Part shown: one piece after another, positions 33,984 through 42,893 of the stretch
Position numbering within the stretch: position 1 is the first letter of the stretch
How the letters are laid out: the number at the start of each line of letters is the position of its first letter
Translations under genes and position numbers: made by a program
The notes under the pieces: generated by a model
Seen by the model: the letters and a program-made list of their open reading frames with translations, nothing else
Database searches by the model: none
What the model was told of the DNA's origin: nothing
DNA from: Gracilibacillus suaedae
GTDB taxonomy: Bacteria; Bacillota; Bacilli; Bacillales; Amphibacillaceae
DNA length: 64,000 nucleotides
Assembly (NCBI RefSeq): GCF_017599345.1
Contig: NZ_JAGFVL010000045.1
Span: 1 to 64,000 of the forward strand
Direction of reading: 5' to 3'

Positions 33984-34020
33984 ACCAAGTTGCTAACCGT
34001 CCGTAAAATCTTACTTGTAG
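33984..34020 (-). repeat. Partial copy of GCTAAC repeat family
   Basis: On the minus strand AAGTAAGATTTTACGGACG and GTTAGCAACTTGGTAAAAA resemble 33145-33180 (GTCTTACAGACG, TTAGCAACGTGATAAAAGG). No gene is visible elsewhere in 33919-34160. Confidence 0.35.
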
Positions 34021-34173
34021 AAAACAGGTTCTTCATAAAGCAGACAAACATCACTTGCTACACGGAATCCATTCACCAGAAGAATTGTGGAGTTATCACC
34101 GCCCATTTTACCTAGACTTTTACCCAATTATGGTTTTGGTGAATAAGATGTAGTAGGGCGTGAGGTGATTATT

Positions 34174-34902
34174 TTGAACAAATTGTATAACAACGAAATA
34201 GCGAAGCGAAAACAGCTTGACCCTTGGGAAAAATCTATGGTTTTCCATTTTGAAGAAAATATGACAGACAGAGAATACCCGTTTCCTTGTATCCCGGCAA
34301 CGATTGGCTATGTGTTAAATCAAATAAGGTATGGATTTGTAGGGGACCCAACTGAGGAAGAAACGGTTCAAGCACTTGCTGAATTATTGAGTATATATGC
34401 AGTGCAATGCAAGAAATTTGGAGAATACACTTCACTGATCATATTTTATAGGTTACCTGAGGAGATTAAGAAAACATATACGATCGAACAATACGAACAG
34501 TTATTTTGGCAACAGTTGAATAAGCTTGTCGGATACGATAAAGAAGCATGGCCGGGTGAAATTCCAACTGATCCCCATCACCATATGTGGGAATTTAGTT
34601 TTCATGGTGAAAGATTTTTCATGTATTGTGCAACACCAGCACATCAAAAACGAAACAGTAGAGGTTTTCCTACATTGATGTTAGCTATTACTCCAAGGTG
34701 GGTGTTTCAACAATTTAACGAATCGAAACACGCTGAGAAGATAATGAAAAAAGTAAGAAAAAGATTAAAAAATTATGATTCCATCTCGGTTCATCCGGAG
34801 TTAAAACCATATGGAGCAGAAGATAATTTTGAATGGAAACAGTATTTTTTACGAGATGACAACCAAACGTTATCGAGATGTCCCTTTCATTATAAAAAGT
34901 AA
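34174..34902 (+). CDS. YqcI/YcgG family protein
   Basis: A 242-residue soluble protein of the YqcI/YcgG family. WEKSMVFHFEENMTDREYPFPCIPATIGYVLNQIRYGF, DPHHHMWEFSFHGERFFMYCATPAHQKRNSRGF and SRCPF near the end are family blocks. The fold resembles haem-binding or FPC/CPF-type proteins in related annotations, but no activity is established. The start is TTG 34174, which has GTGAGGTGAT suitably spaced; the GTG at 34165 lies inside that site. A terminator follows. Confidence 0.85.
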   Translation: MNKLYNNEIAKRKQLDPWEKSMVFHFEENMTDREYPFPCIPATIGYVLNQIRYGFVGDPTEEETVQALAELLSIYAVQCKKFGEYTSLIIFYRLPEEIKKTYTIEQYEQLFWQQLNKLVGYDKEAWPGEIPTDPHHHMWEFSFHGERFFMYCATPAHQKRNSRGFPTLMLAITPRWVFQQFNESKHAEKIMKKVRKRLKNYDSISVHPELKPYGAEDNFEWKQYFLRDDNQTLSRCPFHYKK

Positions 34903-34936
34903 ATGCATGGTGAAAATCTTTGCATTTACTTTTTTT
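34899..34936 (+). terminator. Terminator
   Basis: AAAAGTAAATGCA and TGCATTTACTTTT pair across a 12-nt loop, with TTTGC after. Confidence 0.85.
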
Positions 34937-35016
34937 GCTGTAAAATCCTTTCAAAACTTTTATAATTAAATAGTGGAAAGATAGTAAAATACAAAGCAGA
35001 AAGCGAGGGATCCAAA

Positions 35017-35547
35017 GTGAACAGGCCAGAATCAAATGAATATGCTGACTACTATGCAACTTATGTATCTATGGTACCAGAAGGTGCTATCATGGATATT
35101 TTGGAAATGCAGAGCGAGGATTTGTTGAGGCGACTGAACCATTTAACAGAAGAACAGGCTAGTTTTCGTTATGAACCTGAAAAGTGGAGTATAAAAGAGG
35201 TAATCGGACATTTAACGGACACAGAACGTTATATGGGTTATCGTCTTTTTTGCATAGCACGAGGGGAAAAGAACAATTTACCTGGTCACAATGAAGAGGA
35301 TTTTGTACAAGAAGCAATGTTTGATACATATTCTCTACATACACTGCTAGAAGATTATACATCTGTTCGAAATGCTACCTTACAATTGCTCAAAAACTTA
35401 CGAAATGATGTCTGGACAAATTGGGGCAATGCAAATGGTTTCCCGGTAACCGTCCAAGCACTCCCATTTATTATTGCAGGGCATGAGCTTCATCATTTGA
35501 AAATACTAACAGAACGCTATTTTCAGAATGAAGATTTTCCAGCTTAA
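35017..35547 (+). CDS. DinB family protein (four-helix, metal-dependent thiol transferase-like)
   Basis: A 176-residue DinB/YfiT-like four-helix bundle. The metal triad is visible: His in KEVIGHLTDTERYMGYR, and the HELHH (residues about 160-164) near the C-terminus. FRYEPEKWSIKEVIGHL is the family's W-S-x-x-E-x-x-x-H motif. Relatives use bacillithiol or mycothiol as cofactor. The start is GTG 35017 with AGCGAGGGAT upstream. It is monocistronic. The exact substrate is unknown. Confidence 0.85.
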   Translation: MNRPESNEYADYYATYVSMVPEGAIMDILEMQSEDLLRRLNHLTEEQASFRYEPEKWSIKEVIGHLTDTERYMGYRLFCIARGEKNNLPGHNEEDFVQEAMFDTYSLHTLLEDYTSVRNATLQLLKNLRNDVWTNWGNANGFPVTVQALPFIIAGHELHHLKILTERYFQNEDFPA

Positions 35548-35565
35548 TCTAACTGGCTAAACAGA

Positions 35566-35664
35566 TAAAAGAGGCTAACTAGGTACCGCCCCCCGAAAGT
35601 TAGAGTAGAAAAACTAACTTTTGAGGGTAACCACCTATTGACTTTATATAGTTAGTCTCTTTTA
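35566..35664. terminator. Nested double-hairpin terminator between convergent genes
   Basis: An outer 15-bp stem (AAAAGAGGCTAACTA with TAGTTAGTCTCTTTT) encloses an inner stem (GAAAGTTAG with CTAACTTTT, extended by GGTACCGCCCCCC/GAGGGTAACC). The outer stem ends at the stop of the minus-strand gene. It looks like a bidirectional terminator into which a second hairpin was inserted. Confidence 0.7.
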
Positions 35665-35850
35665 CTATTTACTCCATTTTCTTGGACTCCAAATCGTGCC
35701 TTCCATTTCTCCTTCCATTTGGTCCATCCGTCTTTCTTGTTCTTCAATAATATCGACAGCTGCCTTTATCAGTGTGCGAAGATAGTAGTCATCGGTTGAG
35801 TTAAGAACTTGTTGTAATTGGTGGATCATCCATTCATTTTCTTCCGTCAT
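35665..35850 (-). CDS. Small hypothetical protein, 61 aa, coiled-coil type
   Basis: The product starts MTEENEWMIHQLQQVLNSTD and is helical, with a Glu/Met-rich heptad-like region (IIEEQERRMDQMEGEMEG). It belongs to no family I recognise. AGGAGG is 7 nt before the ATG at 35850. It follows the flavodoxin-fold oxidoreductase by 10 nt and is likely its operon partner. Confidence 0.55.
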   Translation of the reverse strand: MTEENEWMIHQLQQVLNSTDDYYLRTLIKAAVDIIEEQERRMDQMEGEMEGTIWSPRKWSK

Positions 35851-35860
35851 TTTTTGCCTC

Positions 35861-36550
35861 CTATTCAAGAAACATTTCATCGAGTACCATTTTTAGCTCG
35901 TCTATTTTGTCTCGGTTCTCTTGAATTCGCTCTATCGCAAATGTTATCGTATTAGTTTCAGTTGTAGATTCGGCCGTTTTCTGCAACTGTTTAATCAGCC
36001 ATTCCTCTCTGGTTGCTAAACTAATATCTTTTTCCATTGTGAGCATCTGCCAATATTTGATTAAAGTATTCTTTTTCTCTTCTTCTTCCATATAAAAAAA
36101 CTGAAATACGGGAAATGGTCTAAGATAAACCATCCCTAGTTTATTTGCCATCGCTTGAAATGGTTTCGTGAGTTCGCTTATCGTAAATAATTCTTCACCG
36201 CCTGCCTGGTATTCTCTCTCAGCTACACCGATCATCATAATTAATCCAAATTCCTTTCCGGCAAGTGGCTTTCTTCTAGTACCATAACCAAAACCTTCTC
36301 CCAACACTTCATCTTGCCATTTCTTTAAAAGAGGTGTTCCACTATACCAATAAAAAGGAAATTGGAAAATAATCCGATCGTGCTTTTTTAATAGATTCTG
36401 CTCTTTCACTACATCTATCCTGCCATCTGGGTATAAATGTTCTAAATGGTGGATGGTTATGTCTGTTTGATTTTTGATGGAGTTTAAGAAGTATTGTTGA
36501 CTACCAGATTCGATAATTTCTGGATGAGATATGATTAGTAAGGTTCTCAC
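35861..36550 (-). CDS. NAD(P)H dehydrogenase (quinone), flavodoxin-like fold
   Basis: A 229-residue FMN/FAD-dependent quinone reductase of the MdaB/KefF type. TLLIISHPEIIESGSQQYFLNSI, RIIFQFPFYWYSGTPLLKKWQDEVLGEGFGYG and LIMMIGVAEREY are the diagnostic flavin- and quinone-site segments. The last ~50 residues (from about EEEKKNTL on) form a helical extension not found in short family members. It reduces quinones by two electrons to avoid radicals. The start is GTG 36550 with AAAGGAGAC upstream. A small helical gene follows in the same operon. Confidence 0.86.
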   Translation of the reverse strand: MRTLLIISHPEIIESGSQQYFLNSIKNQTDITIHHLEHLYPDGRIDVVKEQNLLKKHDRIIFQFPFYWYSGTPLLKKWQDEVLGEGFGYGTRRKPLAGKEFGLIMMIGVAEREYQAGGEELFTISELTKPFQAMANKLGMVYLRPFPVFQFFYMEEEEKKNTLIKYWQMLTMEKDISLATREEWLIKQLQKTAESTTETNTITFAIERIQENRDKIDELKMVLDEMFLE

Positions 36551-36699
36551 GTCTAGTCTCCTTTCGGTTGCGAAGATATTTTACTTATGTATTCTTTTTA
36601 TAACCGAAAACATTCGCCTTTACACATAAAATAACTCCTAAACTAAATAAATTTCCATATTATCCGATATTATACTGTAGGAACTAAAGGAGGAATAAG

Positions 36700-37557
36700 A
36701 TGGAAGTCAACATTGAACAGTATCATCCGGTATTACAGGCTTTTGTTAGAGTAGGTCCATTTTTACAAACGCTTATCAATGACGATATCACTATTGGCAT
36801 TTATGATGCAGAGAAACTAATCATTAATTACCCAGCTCAAAATTTTTCTCTCAATGTTCAACCAGGTGATCCCTTAATGGATGGGGACATTGTGACCAAA
36901 GCAATTAAAGAAAATAAAAATCAAGCAGCCGCTGTTCCGCCTGAATTATTCGGTGTTCATTTAATTGCAAGAGCAATTCCTTTACATGATGAGGAAGGTA
37001 ATGTAATTGGTGGAGTCGGAGTTGGACAAAGTATTGCGGATGCACAAAAATTAAATGAAACATCGAGCAACCTTTCAACAGTGATGGATGAGGTAACAAA
37101 TACAGTGGAAGATATGGCAAATGCGATTAACACTCTGTCCAATGATATTCATCAGGTTTCTGACAGGGCCAACACAGTCAGTAGTAGTGCGGAAACCATT
37201 GAGAAAATGTCCAATGTGGTGAAAGAAATTGCCGAGCAAAGTAATTTGTTAGGACTTAATGCTGCGATTGAATCTGCTCGTGCCGGCGAGCATGGTAAAG
37301 GCTTTTCTGTGGTGGCAGATGAAATTAGAAAGATGGCAAATAACTCGAAAGAACAAGTGAATGAAATTCAATCGATAACGAATGAGATAAAGGATGCAAT
37401 AAGTAACCTAAATGAACGTATTCAGAATGTAAACGAGCAATCTGACTCACAAGCAGCATCTATTCAAGAACTAACAGCAACAATGGAGGAAGTTAACTCT
37501 AATGTTCAAGTTTTAGCAAACCTTGCAAAGAAAAACGTAGCAGTAAAAGAAAACTAG
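36700..37557 (+). CDS. yfmS: Soluble methyl-accepting chemotaxis protein (YfmS-like)
   Basis: A 285-residue cytoplasmic chemoreceptor. There are no TM segments. The N-terminal ~115 residues are a sensor domain ([31 protein letters not shown]...[12 protein letters not shown]) of the kind found in YfmS. The signalling domain follows with the hairpin tip [46 protein letters not shown] lies before the ATG. The next gene, an aldehyde dehydrogenase, starts 11 nt after, exactly as yfmS-yfmT in B. subtilis, so it may sense aromatic aldehydes or related compounds (inference). Confidence 0.88.
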   Translation: MEVNIEQYHPVLQAFVRVGPFLQTLINDDITIGIYDAEKLIINYPAQNFSLNVQPGDPLMDGDIVTKAIKENKNQAAAVPPELFGVHLIARAIPLHDEEGNVIGGVGVGQSIADAQKLNETSSNLSTVMDEVTNTVEDMANAINTLSNDIHQVSDRANTVSSSAETIEKMSNVVKEIAEQSNLLGLNAAIESARAGEHGKGFSVVADEIRKMANNSKEQVNEIQSITNEIKDAISNLNERIQNVNEQSDSQAASIQELTATMEEVNSNVQVLANLAKKNVAVKEN

Positions 37558-37568
37558 GAGGTTTTGTG

Positions 37569-39029
37569 ATGTTAGATTTTCAAACTTTACATAGTCAATA
37601 TATCGATGGTAGTTGGAGAGAAGGCAAAAGCAGCTTGCAAATGGAAAATAAAAATCCTTATAATGATGAGGTGTTGGCAAGCTATCAAGCAGCAAGTAAA
37701 GAAGATGTTGATAGAGCTTACCAATCAGCTAAACAAGCCCAAAAAAATTGGGGAACAGTGAATCCAGCTGTCAAACGTGAAATTTTTGAAAAAGCTGTTC
37801 TTGTAATCGAAGAAAAACATGAATCAATTGCTCAAATCATTACCAAAGAAATTGGTGGTACACGGTTAAAGGCTGAATTTGAAATTGGTCTTGTGAAAAA
37901 TATGTTGAAGGAAGCTGCAACCTTTCCTTTTCGGATGGAAGGAAAAATTCTCCCTTCTGTAACGGATGGGAAGGAAAATAGGGTGTACCGTGTACCAGTA
38001 GGTGTTGTCGGTGTGATCAGTCCGTTTAATTTCCCTTTCTTTTTATCGATGAAATCTGTTGCTCCAGCTTTGGCAGCAGGCAATGGAGTTGTGTTAAAGC
38101 CGCATGAGCATACCGTCATTACTGGTGGAACTATGATTGCGAAAATATTCGAGGAAGCAGGATTGCCAAAAGGATTATTAAATGTGATAACAACCGAAAT
38201 ATCTGAAATCGGTGATGCGTTTGTGGAACATCCTATTCCGAAATCAATTTCATTTACTGGTTCAACTCAAGTTGGTCGCCATATTGGCAGTGTAGCCGGT
38301 AAACATTTAAAAGAAGTACATTTAGAACTAGGAGGCAATAGTGGCTTAATTGTACTTGATGATGCTGATCTAGATTTAGCGGTTAGTGCTGCTGTGTTTA
38401 GCCGCTTTACACATCAAGGGCAAATTTGTATGTCTGCCAATCGTATTATTATTCATGAAGCAGTGTATGACAACTTCGTAAAGAAATACTTAGCAAAAGT
38501 TTCTGAGTTAACTTGTGGAGATCCTAGTGATGAGAAGACAATTATTGGTCCACTAATCAATAAAAAGCAAGTAGAAGTTACTTCCAAACTTATTGAAGCT
38601 GGTATTAAGGAAGGTGCAAACCCGCTGATTAAAGGGGAGGTTCGAGGCAATATTGTAGAGCCAGTTGTTTTTGGTAATGTTACAAAAGACATGAAAATTG
38701 CGAAGGAAGAAATTTTTGCACCAGTTGTAAGTTTGATTAAAGCTAGTAATGATCAAGAAATAATTGAAATTGTTAATGATACGACATATGGATTGAGTGG
38801 TGCTGTCCATACGCAAAATATCGAAAGAGGCGCACAGCTAGCTAAACAAATGGAAACAGGTATGATCCACATAAATGATGGTACGATTAATGATGAACCT
38901 AACGTAGCTTTCGGTGGTATGAAAAATTCAGGTGTAGGGCGATTAAATGGGGAATGGAGTTTAGATGCCTTTACAACGACAAAATGGATTTCGATTCAGC
39001 ATAATCGAAAACAGTTTCCGTATTCCTAG
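37569..39029 (+). CDS. yfmT: NAD(P)+-dependent aldehyde dehydrogenase (YfmT/vanillin dehydrogenase-like)
   Basis: A 486-residue ALDH. Catalytic residues are clear: Glu in LELGGNSG and the nucleophilic Cys in FTHQGQICMSANR. The NAD site is in GVVGVISPFNFPFFLSMKSVAPALAAGNGVVLKPHEHT, with SFTGSTQVGRHI. B. subtilis YfmT oxidises vanillin to vanillate. The start is ATG 37569, with AGGAGG 6 nt upstream, overlapped by a GTG-ATG pair. It is co-transcribed with the chemoreceptor. Substrate is inferred from that pairing. Confidence 0.92.
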   Translation: MLDFQTLHSQYIDGSWREGKSSLQMENKNPYNDEVLASYQAASKEDVDRAYQSAKQAQKNWGTVNPAVKREIFEKAVLVIEEKHESIAQIITKEIGGTRLKAEFEIGLVKNMLKEAATFPFRMEGKILPSVTDGKENRVYRVPVGVVGVISPFNFPFFLSMKSVAPALAAGNGVVLKPHEHTVITGGTMIAKIFEEAGLPKGLLNVITTEISEIGDAFVEHPIPKSISFTGSTQVGRHIGSVAGKHLKEVHLELGGNSGLIVLDDADLDLAVSAAVFSRFTHQGQICMSANRIIIHEAVYDNFVKKYLAKVSELTCGDPSDEKTIIGPLINKKQVEVTSKLIEAGIKEGANPLIKGEVRGNIVEPVVFGNVTKDMKIAKEEIFAPVVSLIKASNDQEIIEIVNDTTYGLSGAVHTQNIERGAQLAKQMETGMIHINDGTINDEPNVAFGGMKNSGVGRLNGEWSLDAFTTTKWISIQHNRKQFPYS

Positions 39030-39066
39030 CAATAAGTATTCTAATAACTAGGTATATAATACACGG

Positions 39067-39108
39067 GAAGGAAATGTCTATAAATTAGATGTTTTCTTTC
39101 TTTTTTTA
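39067..39108 (+). terminator. Probable terminator after yfmT
   Basis: An imperfect stem (GAAGGAAATGTCT with AGATGTTTTCTTTC) precedes a T7 run. Confidence 0.55.
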
Positions 39109-39330
39109 TGGTCGAGAAAATTAAAAATTTCACTATGTAGTGTTGAGTATCGCCCATGAGTCCCCCTACTAGAATAACATGTTCGTCGTGCCTTTAGCTG
39201 AAGGGGGCAACCCCACGGAAAGAGAAGTGGGCAGCCGGAGTGGTTGGTGATTTCACAATGGCGACTAAAACAAGCACAGATCCAAATAGCATTTAGTGAT
39301 AAGGGCCGTGCGGTTTGCCCAGTTTTTTTC
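39109..39330. other. Intergenic region with unexplained structured sequence
   Basis: The stretch is clearly more GC-rich than the flanks and holds short hairpins such as GGGGGCAACCCC at 39206-39217 and a GTGGGCAGCC segment. No credible CDS or RNA gene is seen. It may be a degenerate repeat or remnant of a mobile element. Confidence 0.4.
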
Positions 39331-39624
39331 CTAGTTATCAGGTTTAAGAATGGTCCTTTGCATTGGTACTCCGCCCATACTAATGTTTCTTTCAATGAAC
39401 ATATAGTTTTTTCCGTCGATGGAGAATCTTCTATCACCTAGGTATACGACAACCCTACCTTCACTTTCTAGCTTTTTTTGAATAGCTGCGACATATTCAC
39501 TGTATTGGATGTAACGATCATCTAAATCAATAATAATGTTTCCTTTTTTATACCCCATTAACCAATTAAATAAGCTGAAAGCTCCTATAAACATAATGAT
39601 AACTAAAACAAAATGAAAGAACAT
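39331..39624 (-). CDS. Hypothetical membrane-anchored protein, 97 aa
   Basis: An N-terminal TM segment (FVLVIIMFIGAFSLFNWLMG) is followed by a small cytoplasmic or external domain (IDLDDRYIQYSEYVAAIQKKLESEGRVVVYLGDRRFSIDGKNYMFIERN). I do not recognise the family. GGAGGGAG precedes the ATG at 39624. It is divergent from ectD. Confidence 0.55.
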   Translation of the reverse strand: MFFHFVLVIIMFIGAFSLFNWLMGYKKGNIIIDLDDRYIQYSEYVAAIQKKLESEGRVVVYLGDRRFSIDGKNYMFIERNISMGGVPMQRTILKPDN

Positions 39625-39793
39625 AAATCTCCCTCCTTATTCGGATTACGTAAAATTCATGGCATTCGTTTCACAAACTAAGATTTAACTACGATAAAAG
39701 CCGTAAAAAATGGCAAAATATCGTAAGAAAGATGTATTTGAGATGGATTGGATTTCAGTGAAACACATTCTTTTACAGAGATTGTTATCAAAG

Positions 39794-39822
39794 TTGTTTA
39801 GTGAGTGCTAAAAGATTATACT
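39794..39822 (+). promoter_or_regulatory. Promoter of ectD
   Basis: TTGTTT (39794-39799) and TATACT (39817-39822) are 17 bp apart, about 40 bp before the ectD start. The -35 is weak, consistent with activation by stress. Confidence 0.55.
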
Positions 39823-39862
39823 GTAACCGTAAAATCTATATCTGACAAGGAGTGATCGAATT

Positions 39863-40795
39863 ATGAAAGATTTATATCCTTCTAGAATTAAAGGCATGCC
39901 TTCCATTTTGGAAAGAAAAGATCCGATAATTCACAACTCCACAAAAGAGGATGGTCCTTTACAACGAAAAGAATTAGATTTTTACGAAGAGAATGGTTAT
40001 CTATTTATGGAAAACTTTTTCTCTTTTGAAGAGGTAAAAGTATTACAACAAGAATTAAAGCGAAATATGAATGACAATAAGTCTTCTGATCAACCTTACG
40101 TAGTAAGAGAAACTGGCGGCGATGAAATCCGCTCCGTATTTGATGTGCATAACAATGATGAATTTTTCCACAATTTATCGTCACATCAACGTATTGTTGA
40201 AATTGCACAACAATTATTAGGAAGCCAGGTTTACATAAACCAATCTCGAATTAATTTTAAACCTGGTTTTAAAGGAAAAGACTTTTATTGGCATTCTGAT
40301 TTCGAAACCTGGCATATGGAAGATGGAATGCCTAACATGCGTGCGGTTAGTTGTAGTATTATTTTGACGGATAATTATTCTTACAATGGCCCACTATTAT
40401 TGATTCCTGGTTCACATCGTTACTTTGTCCAATGTGTTGGCGAAACACCTGAAAATCATTTCGAGCAATCTTTAAAAATGCAAAATATAGGTGTGCCAGA
40501 TCATGATAGTATTAACTGGTTATTAGAAAAGGGCGGAAGAATTGATAGTGCGACAGGACCTGCTGGATCTGTATTATTCTTTGAATCTAATACCATGCAC
40601 GGTTCTAATAGTAATATTTCGCCAATGCCTCGCAGTAATGTGTTCTTTGTCTTTAATAGTATCGAAAATAAATTAGTAGAACCATTCGCAAATATATCAC
40701 CAAGACCAGAGTTTATTGCAAACCGAACAAATATTAAGCCGATTGAACCAAAACCTTTTGATATTAATAAGAAGAAAGTGTTATTACATCAATAA
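39863..40795 (+). CDS. ectD: Ectoine hydroxylase
   Basis: A 310-residue Fe(II)/2-oxoglutarate dioxygenase that converts ectoine to 5-hydroxyectoine, a compatible solute. The EctD signature F-x-WHSDFETWHxEDGMPxMRAxS is present. The iron ligands are His144, Asp146 and His246 (HGSN), and the 2-oxoglutarate-binding Arg is in the following PRSN segment. Length equals the family norm. GACAAGGAGTGATC lies before the ATG. ectABC is not in the window, so EctD is expressed on its own and the precursor genes must be elsewhere. A stable terminator follows. Confidence 0.95.
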   Translation: MKDLYPSRIKGMPSILERKDPIIHNSTKEDGPLQRKELDFYEENGYLFMENFFSFEEVKVLQQELKRNMNDNKSSDQPYVVRETGGDEIRSVFDVHNNDEFFHNLSSHQRIVEIAQQLLGSQVYINQSRINFKPGFKGKDFYWHSDFETWHMEDGMPNMRAVSCSIILTDNYSYNGPLLLIPGSHRYFVQCVGETPENHFEQSLKMQNIGVPDHDSINWLLEKGGRIDSATGPAGSVLFFESNTMHGSNSNISPMPRSNVFFVFNSIENKLVEPFANISPRPEFIANRTNIKPIEPKPFDINKKKVLLHQ

Positions 40796-40802
40796 AACAA
40801 GA

Positions 40803-40828
40803 GCCCCGCTAATAGGTAGCGGGGCATT
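40803..40828 (+). terminator. Terminator after ectD
   Basis: GCCCCGCT and AGCGGGGC pair around AATAGGT, with ATTCT after it. It also faces the end of bmrD. Confidence 0.75.
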
Positions 40829-40854
40829 CTATAGGTTTTCAATGTCTAGCCGAA

Positions 40855-42891
40855 TTAAACTGCTGGAATTTTGTTACTTGTTCCTTGTTGCATCTTATAC
40901 ATCTGATGATAGTTCCCTCGTTGTTGCAATAGTTCTTGGTGTGTTCCTTTTTCAATAATTTGTCCACGTTGTAGTACGATGATCTCATCAGCATGTTGAA
41001 TTGTTGATAAACGGTGTGCAATGACTAGCATTGTTCGGCCTTTGGCGAGAATTTTCATTGCCTCTTGAATCAACCCTTCTGTTTCTGTGTCAATATTCGC
41101 AGTAGCTTCATCTAAAATTAAAATAGCAGGATCGAATGCTAGTGCTCTAGCAAATGATAGCAACTGTCGCTGTCCGGTAGAGAATTCACTACCATTTTCC
41201 CCGACAGGTTCATCATATTGGTTTGGTAGCTTTTCAATAAATTGATCAGCACCTACTGCTTTTAGTGCAGCAATTGCTTTTGCTCTTGTTATCGCTGGAT
41301 CATTTAACGTGATGTTCGACAATACTGTTCCTGTGAAGATAAACGGATCCTGCAGTACAATACCGATATGATGGCGTACCTGTTGGCGAGTCAGGGTTGA
41401 GGTATCTATGGAATCGATTTTGATCGAACCTTTTTGCGGATCATAGAAGCGAAATAATAAATTCATGATCGAACTTTTACCTGAACCAGTATGTCCGACA
41501 AACGCTACAGTTTCACCTGGTTTTACACGGAAGTTGACATTTTTTAAGATATAGTCGTCTTTTTCATAAGCAAAGCTTACATTGTCAAAAAGCACATCAC
41601 CTTTAATTCTGTTCATTTCCAGCTTTCCTATCTTCTCACCTTTTTCATCTAACAATTCAAACACTCTCGCACCAGCCACTCTTGCTTGTTCTAACTGTGG
41701 AAGTTGGTTGACGATTTGTGTCATTGGTTCAAACAAGCGGGTAAGATAATCAACGAATGCATATAATATCCCGGCTGTTATCAAACTCTCTCCAGATAAA
41801 GCATTAGAACCGAAGAACCAAATAAAAGCGACGAAAGCAACTCCACGTAATGCATTAACAAGATTGAAAGAGGTTAAGGCGGACAGAACAATCATTTTCT
41901 TTTGATAAGTGTAATGACGTGAATTTAATTGCTCGAATTCACCTTGTGTTTCATTTGTTCTTCGAAATGCTTGAATAATCGGCATTCCTTGAATCGATTC
42001 GTTAATCGAGGCATTAATCTCACTATTGGTAGAACGGATAACGCGATTATATTTTCCGGCGTATTTTTTAAATAATTTCATCCACACAAACAAAATCGGT
42101 ATCACAATTAAACAAATAGTTGCTAACGACGCATTTAATAAGAAGAGGGCAACGAATATTCCTGTCATATATACAAATCCATTAACAAAGGTTTCCAGCA
42201 CCTTGACATATAATTCTTTGATCGCTTCTGTATCATTGGTAACTCTCGCTACAATCTTTCCTGCTGGTCTTTTAACGAAATAATTCATTGGCAATTCTTC
42301 GACTCGTTGAAAAACATCATTTCGCATTCGTTGAATAATTTTGTTGGCTGATACTTGTAATAAATAAGTTTTAAAGTATTGAAAGATAGAAGCAATTAGT
42401 ATTAGCCCTAGATACAATCCAAGTAATAAGACGATCGGTTTAATTTCTGGCTGAAAAAACTTGTACAGTTCACTAACAGTTAGTTGGGTACCATTTACCT
42501 GTTCTGTCGTATTATTATAACTAATTGTGATCAAATCATCATTAGCAGTTTGAACTGAACTGTTCGGTGGAACTTCTTGATCAACTAAATAAAAATTTTT
42601 CCCTGATTGTAAAAGGGTATACTGATTGATCATGTGATCTTGATCTGTAAGACGATCAGTCCGTTTCAGGAACATACCATTGAAGTGGACTACGTCTGCA
42701 TCATGTTGTTCTTCCACTTGTGTCCAGTTAGTTTGAATGCCGACGATATGATTATCTATGACTCTTTTGGCGATAAAAGGTCCAGTCAGCTCTAATCCAA
42801 CTGCAATGATTAAACAAACTAAACCGATTAGAATATATTTCTTACTAGTCAGTGCATATTGAAACAGTCTTTTTTCAGTTGAAGGTTTCAT
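40855..42891 (-). CDS. bmrD: Multidrug ABC transporter, BmrD-like half (YheH)
   Basis: A 678-residue half-transporter of the heterodimeric BmrCD exporter. The TM domain (about residues 1-350) has an unusually long extracellular insert between TM1 and TM2 (about residues 50-140), the trait of BmrD/YheH. The nucleotide-binding domain has Walker A GHTGSGKSS, Q-loop LQDPF, signature EFSTGQRQ, Walker B LILDEATANID with the catalytic Glu, and the HRLS switch His. This site is the competent ATPase of the pair. It begins 2 nt after bmrC ends. Confidence 0.93.
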   Translation of the reverse strand: MKPSTEKRLFQYALTSKKYILIGLVCLIIAVGLELTGPFIAKRVIDNHIVGIQTNWTQVEEQHDADVVHFNGMFLKRTDRLTDQDHMINQYTLLQSGKNFYLVDQEVPPNSSVQTANDDLITISYNNTTEQVNGTQLTVSELYKFFQPEIKPIVLLLGLYLGLILIASIFQYFKTYLLQVSANKIIQRMRNDVFQRVEELPMNYFVKRPAGKIVARVTNDTEAIKELYVKVLETFVNGFVYMTGIFVALFLLNASLATICLIVIPILFVWMKLFKKYAGKYNRVIRSTNSEINASINESIQGMPIIQAFRRTNETQGEFEQLNSRHYTYQKKMIVLSALTSFNLVNALRGVAFVAFIWFFGSNALSGESLITAGILYAFVDYLTRLFEPMTQIVNQLPQLEQARVAGARVFELLDEKGEKIGKLEMNRIKGDVLFDNVSFAYEKDDYILKNVNFRVKPGETVAFVGHTGSGKSSIMNLLFRFYDPQKGSIKIDSIDTSTLTRQQVRHHIGIVLQDPFIFTGTVLSNITLNDPAITRAKAIAALKAVGADQFIEKLPNQYDEPVGENGSEFSTGQRQLLSFARALAFDPAILILDEATANIDTETEGLIQEAMKILAKGRTMLVIAHRLSTIQHADEIIVLQRGQIIEKGTHQELLQQRGNYHQMYKMQQGTSNKIPAV

Positions 42892-42893
42892 TT

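Noticed and set aside
39078..39437. 119-residue minus-strand frame in the GC-rich spacer
   Set aside because: Composition (Cys/Ser/His-rich, no conserved segment) is that of random translation of a structured non-coding block.
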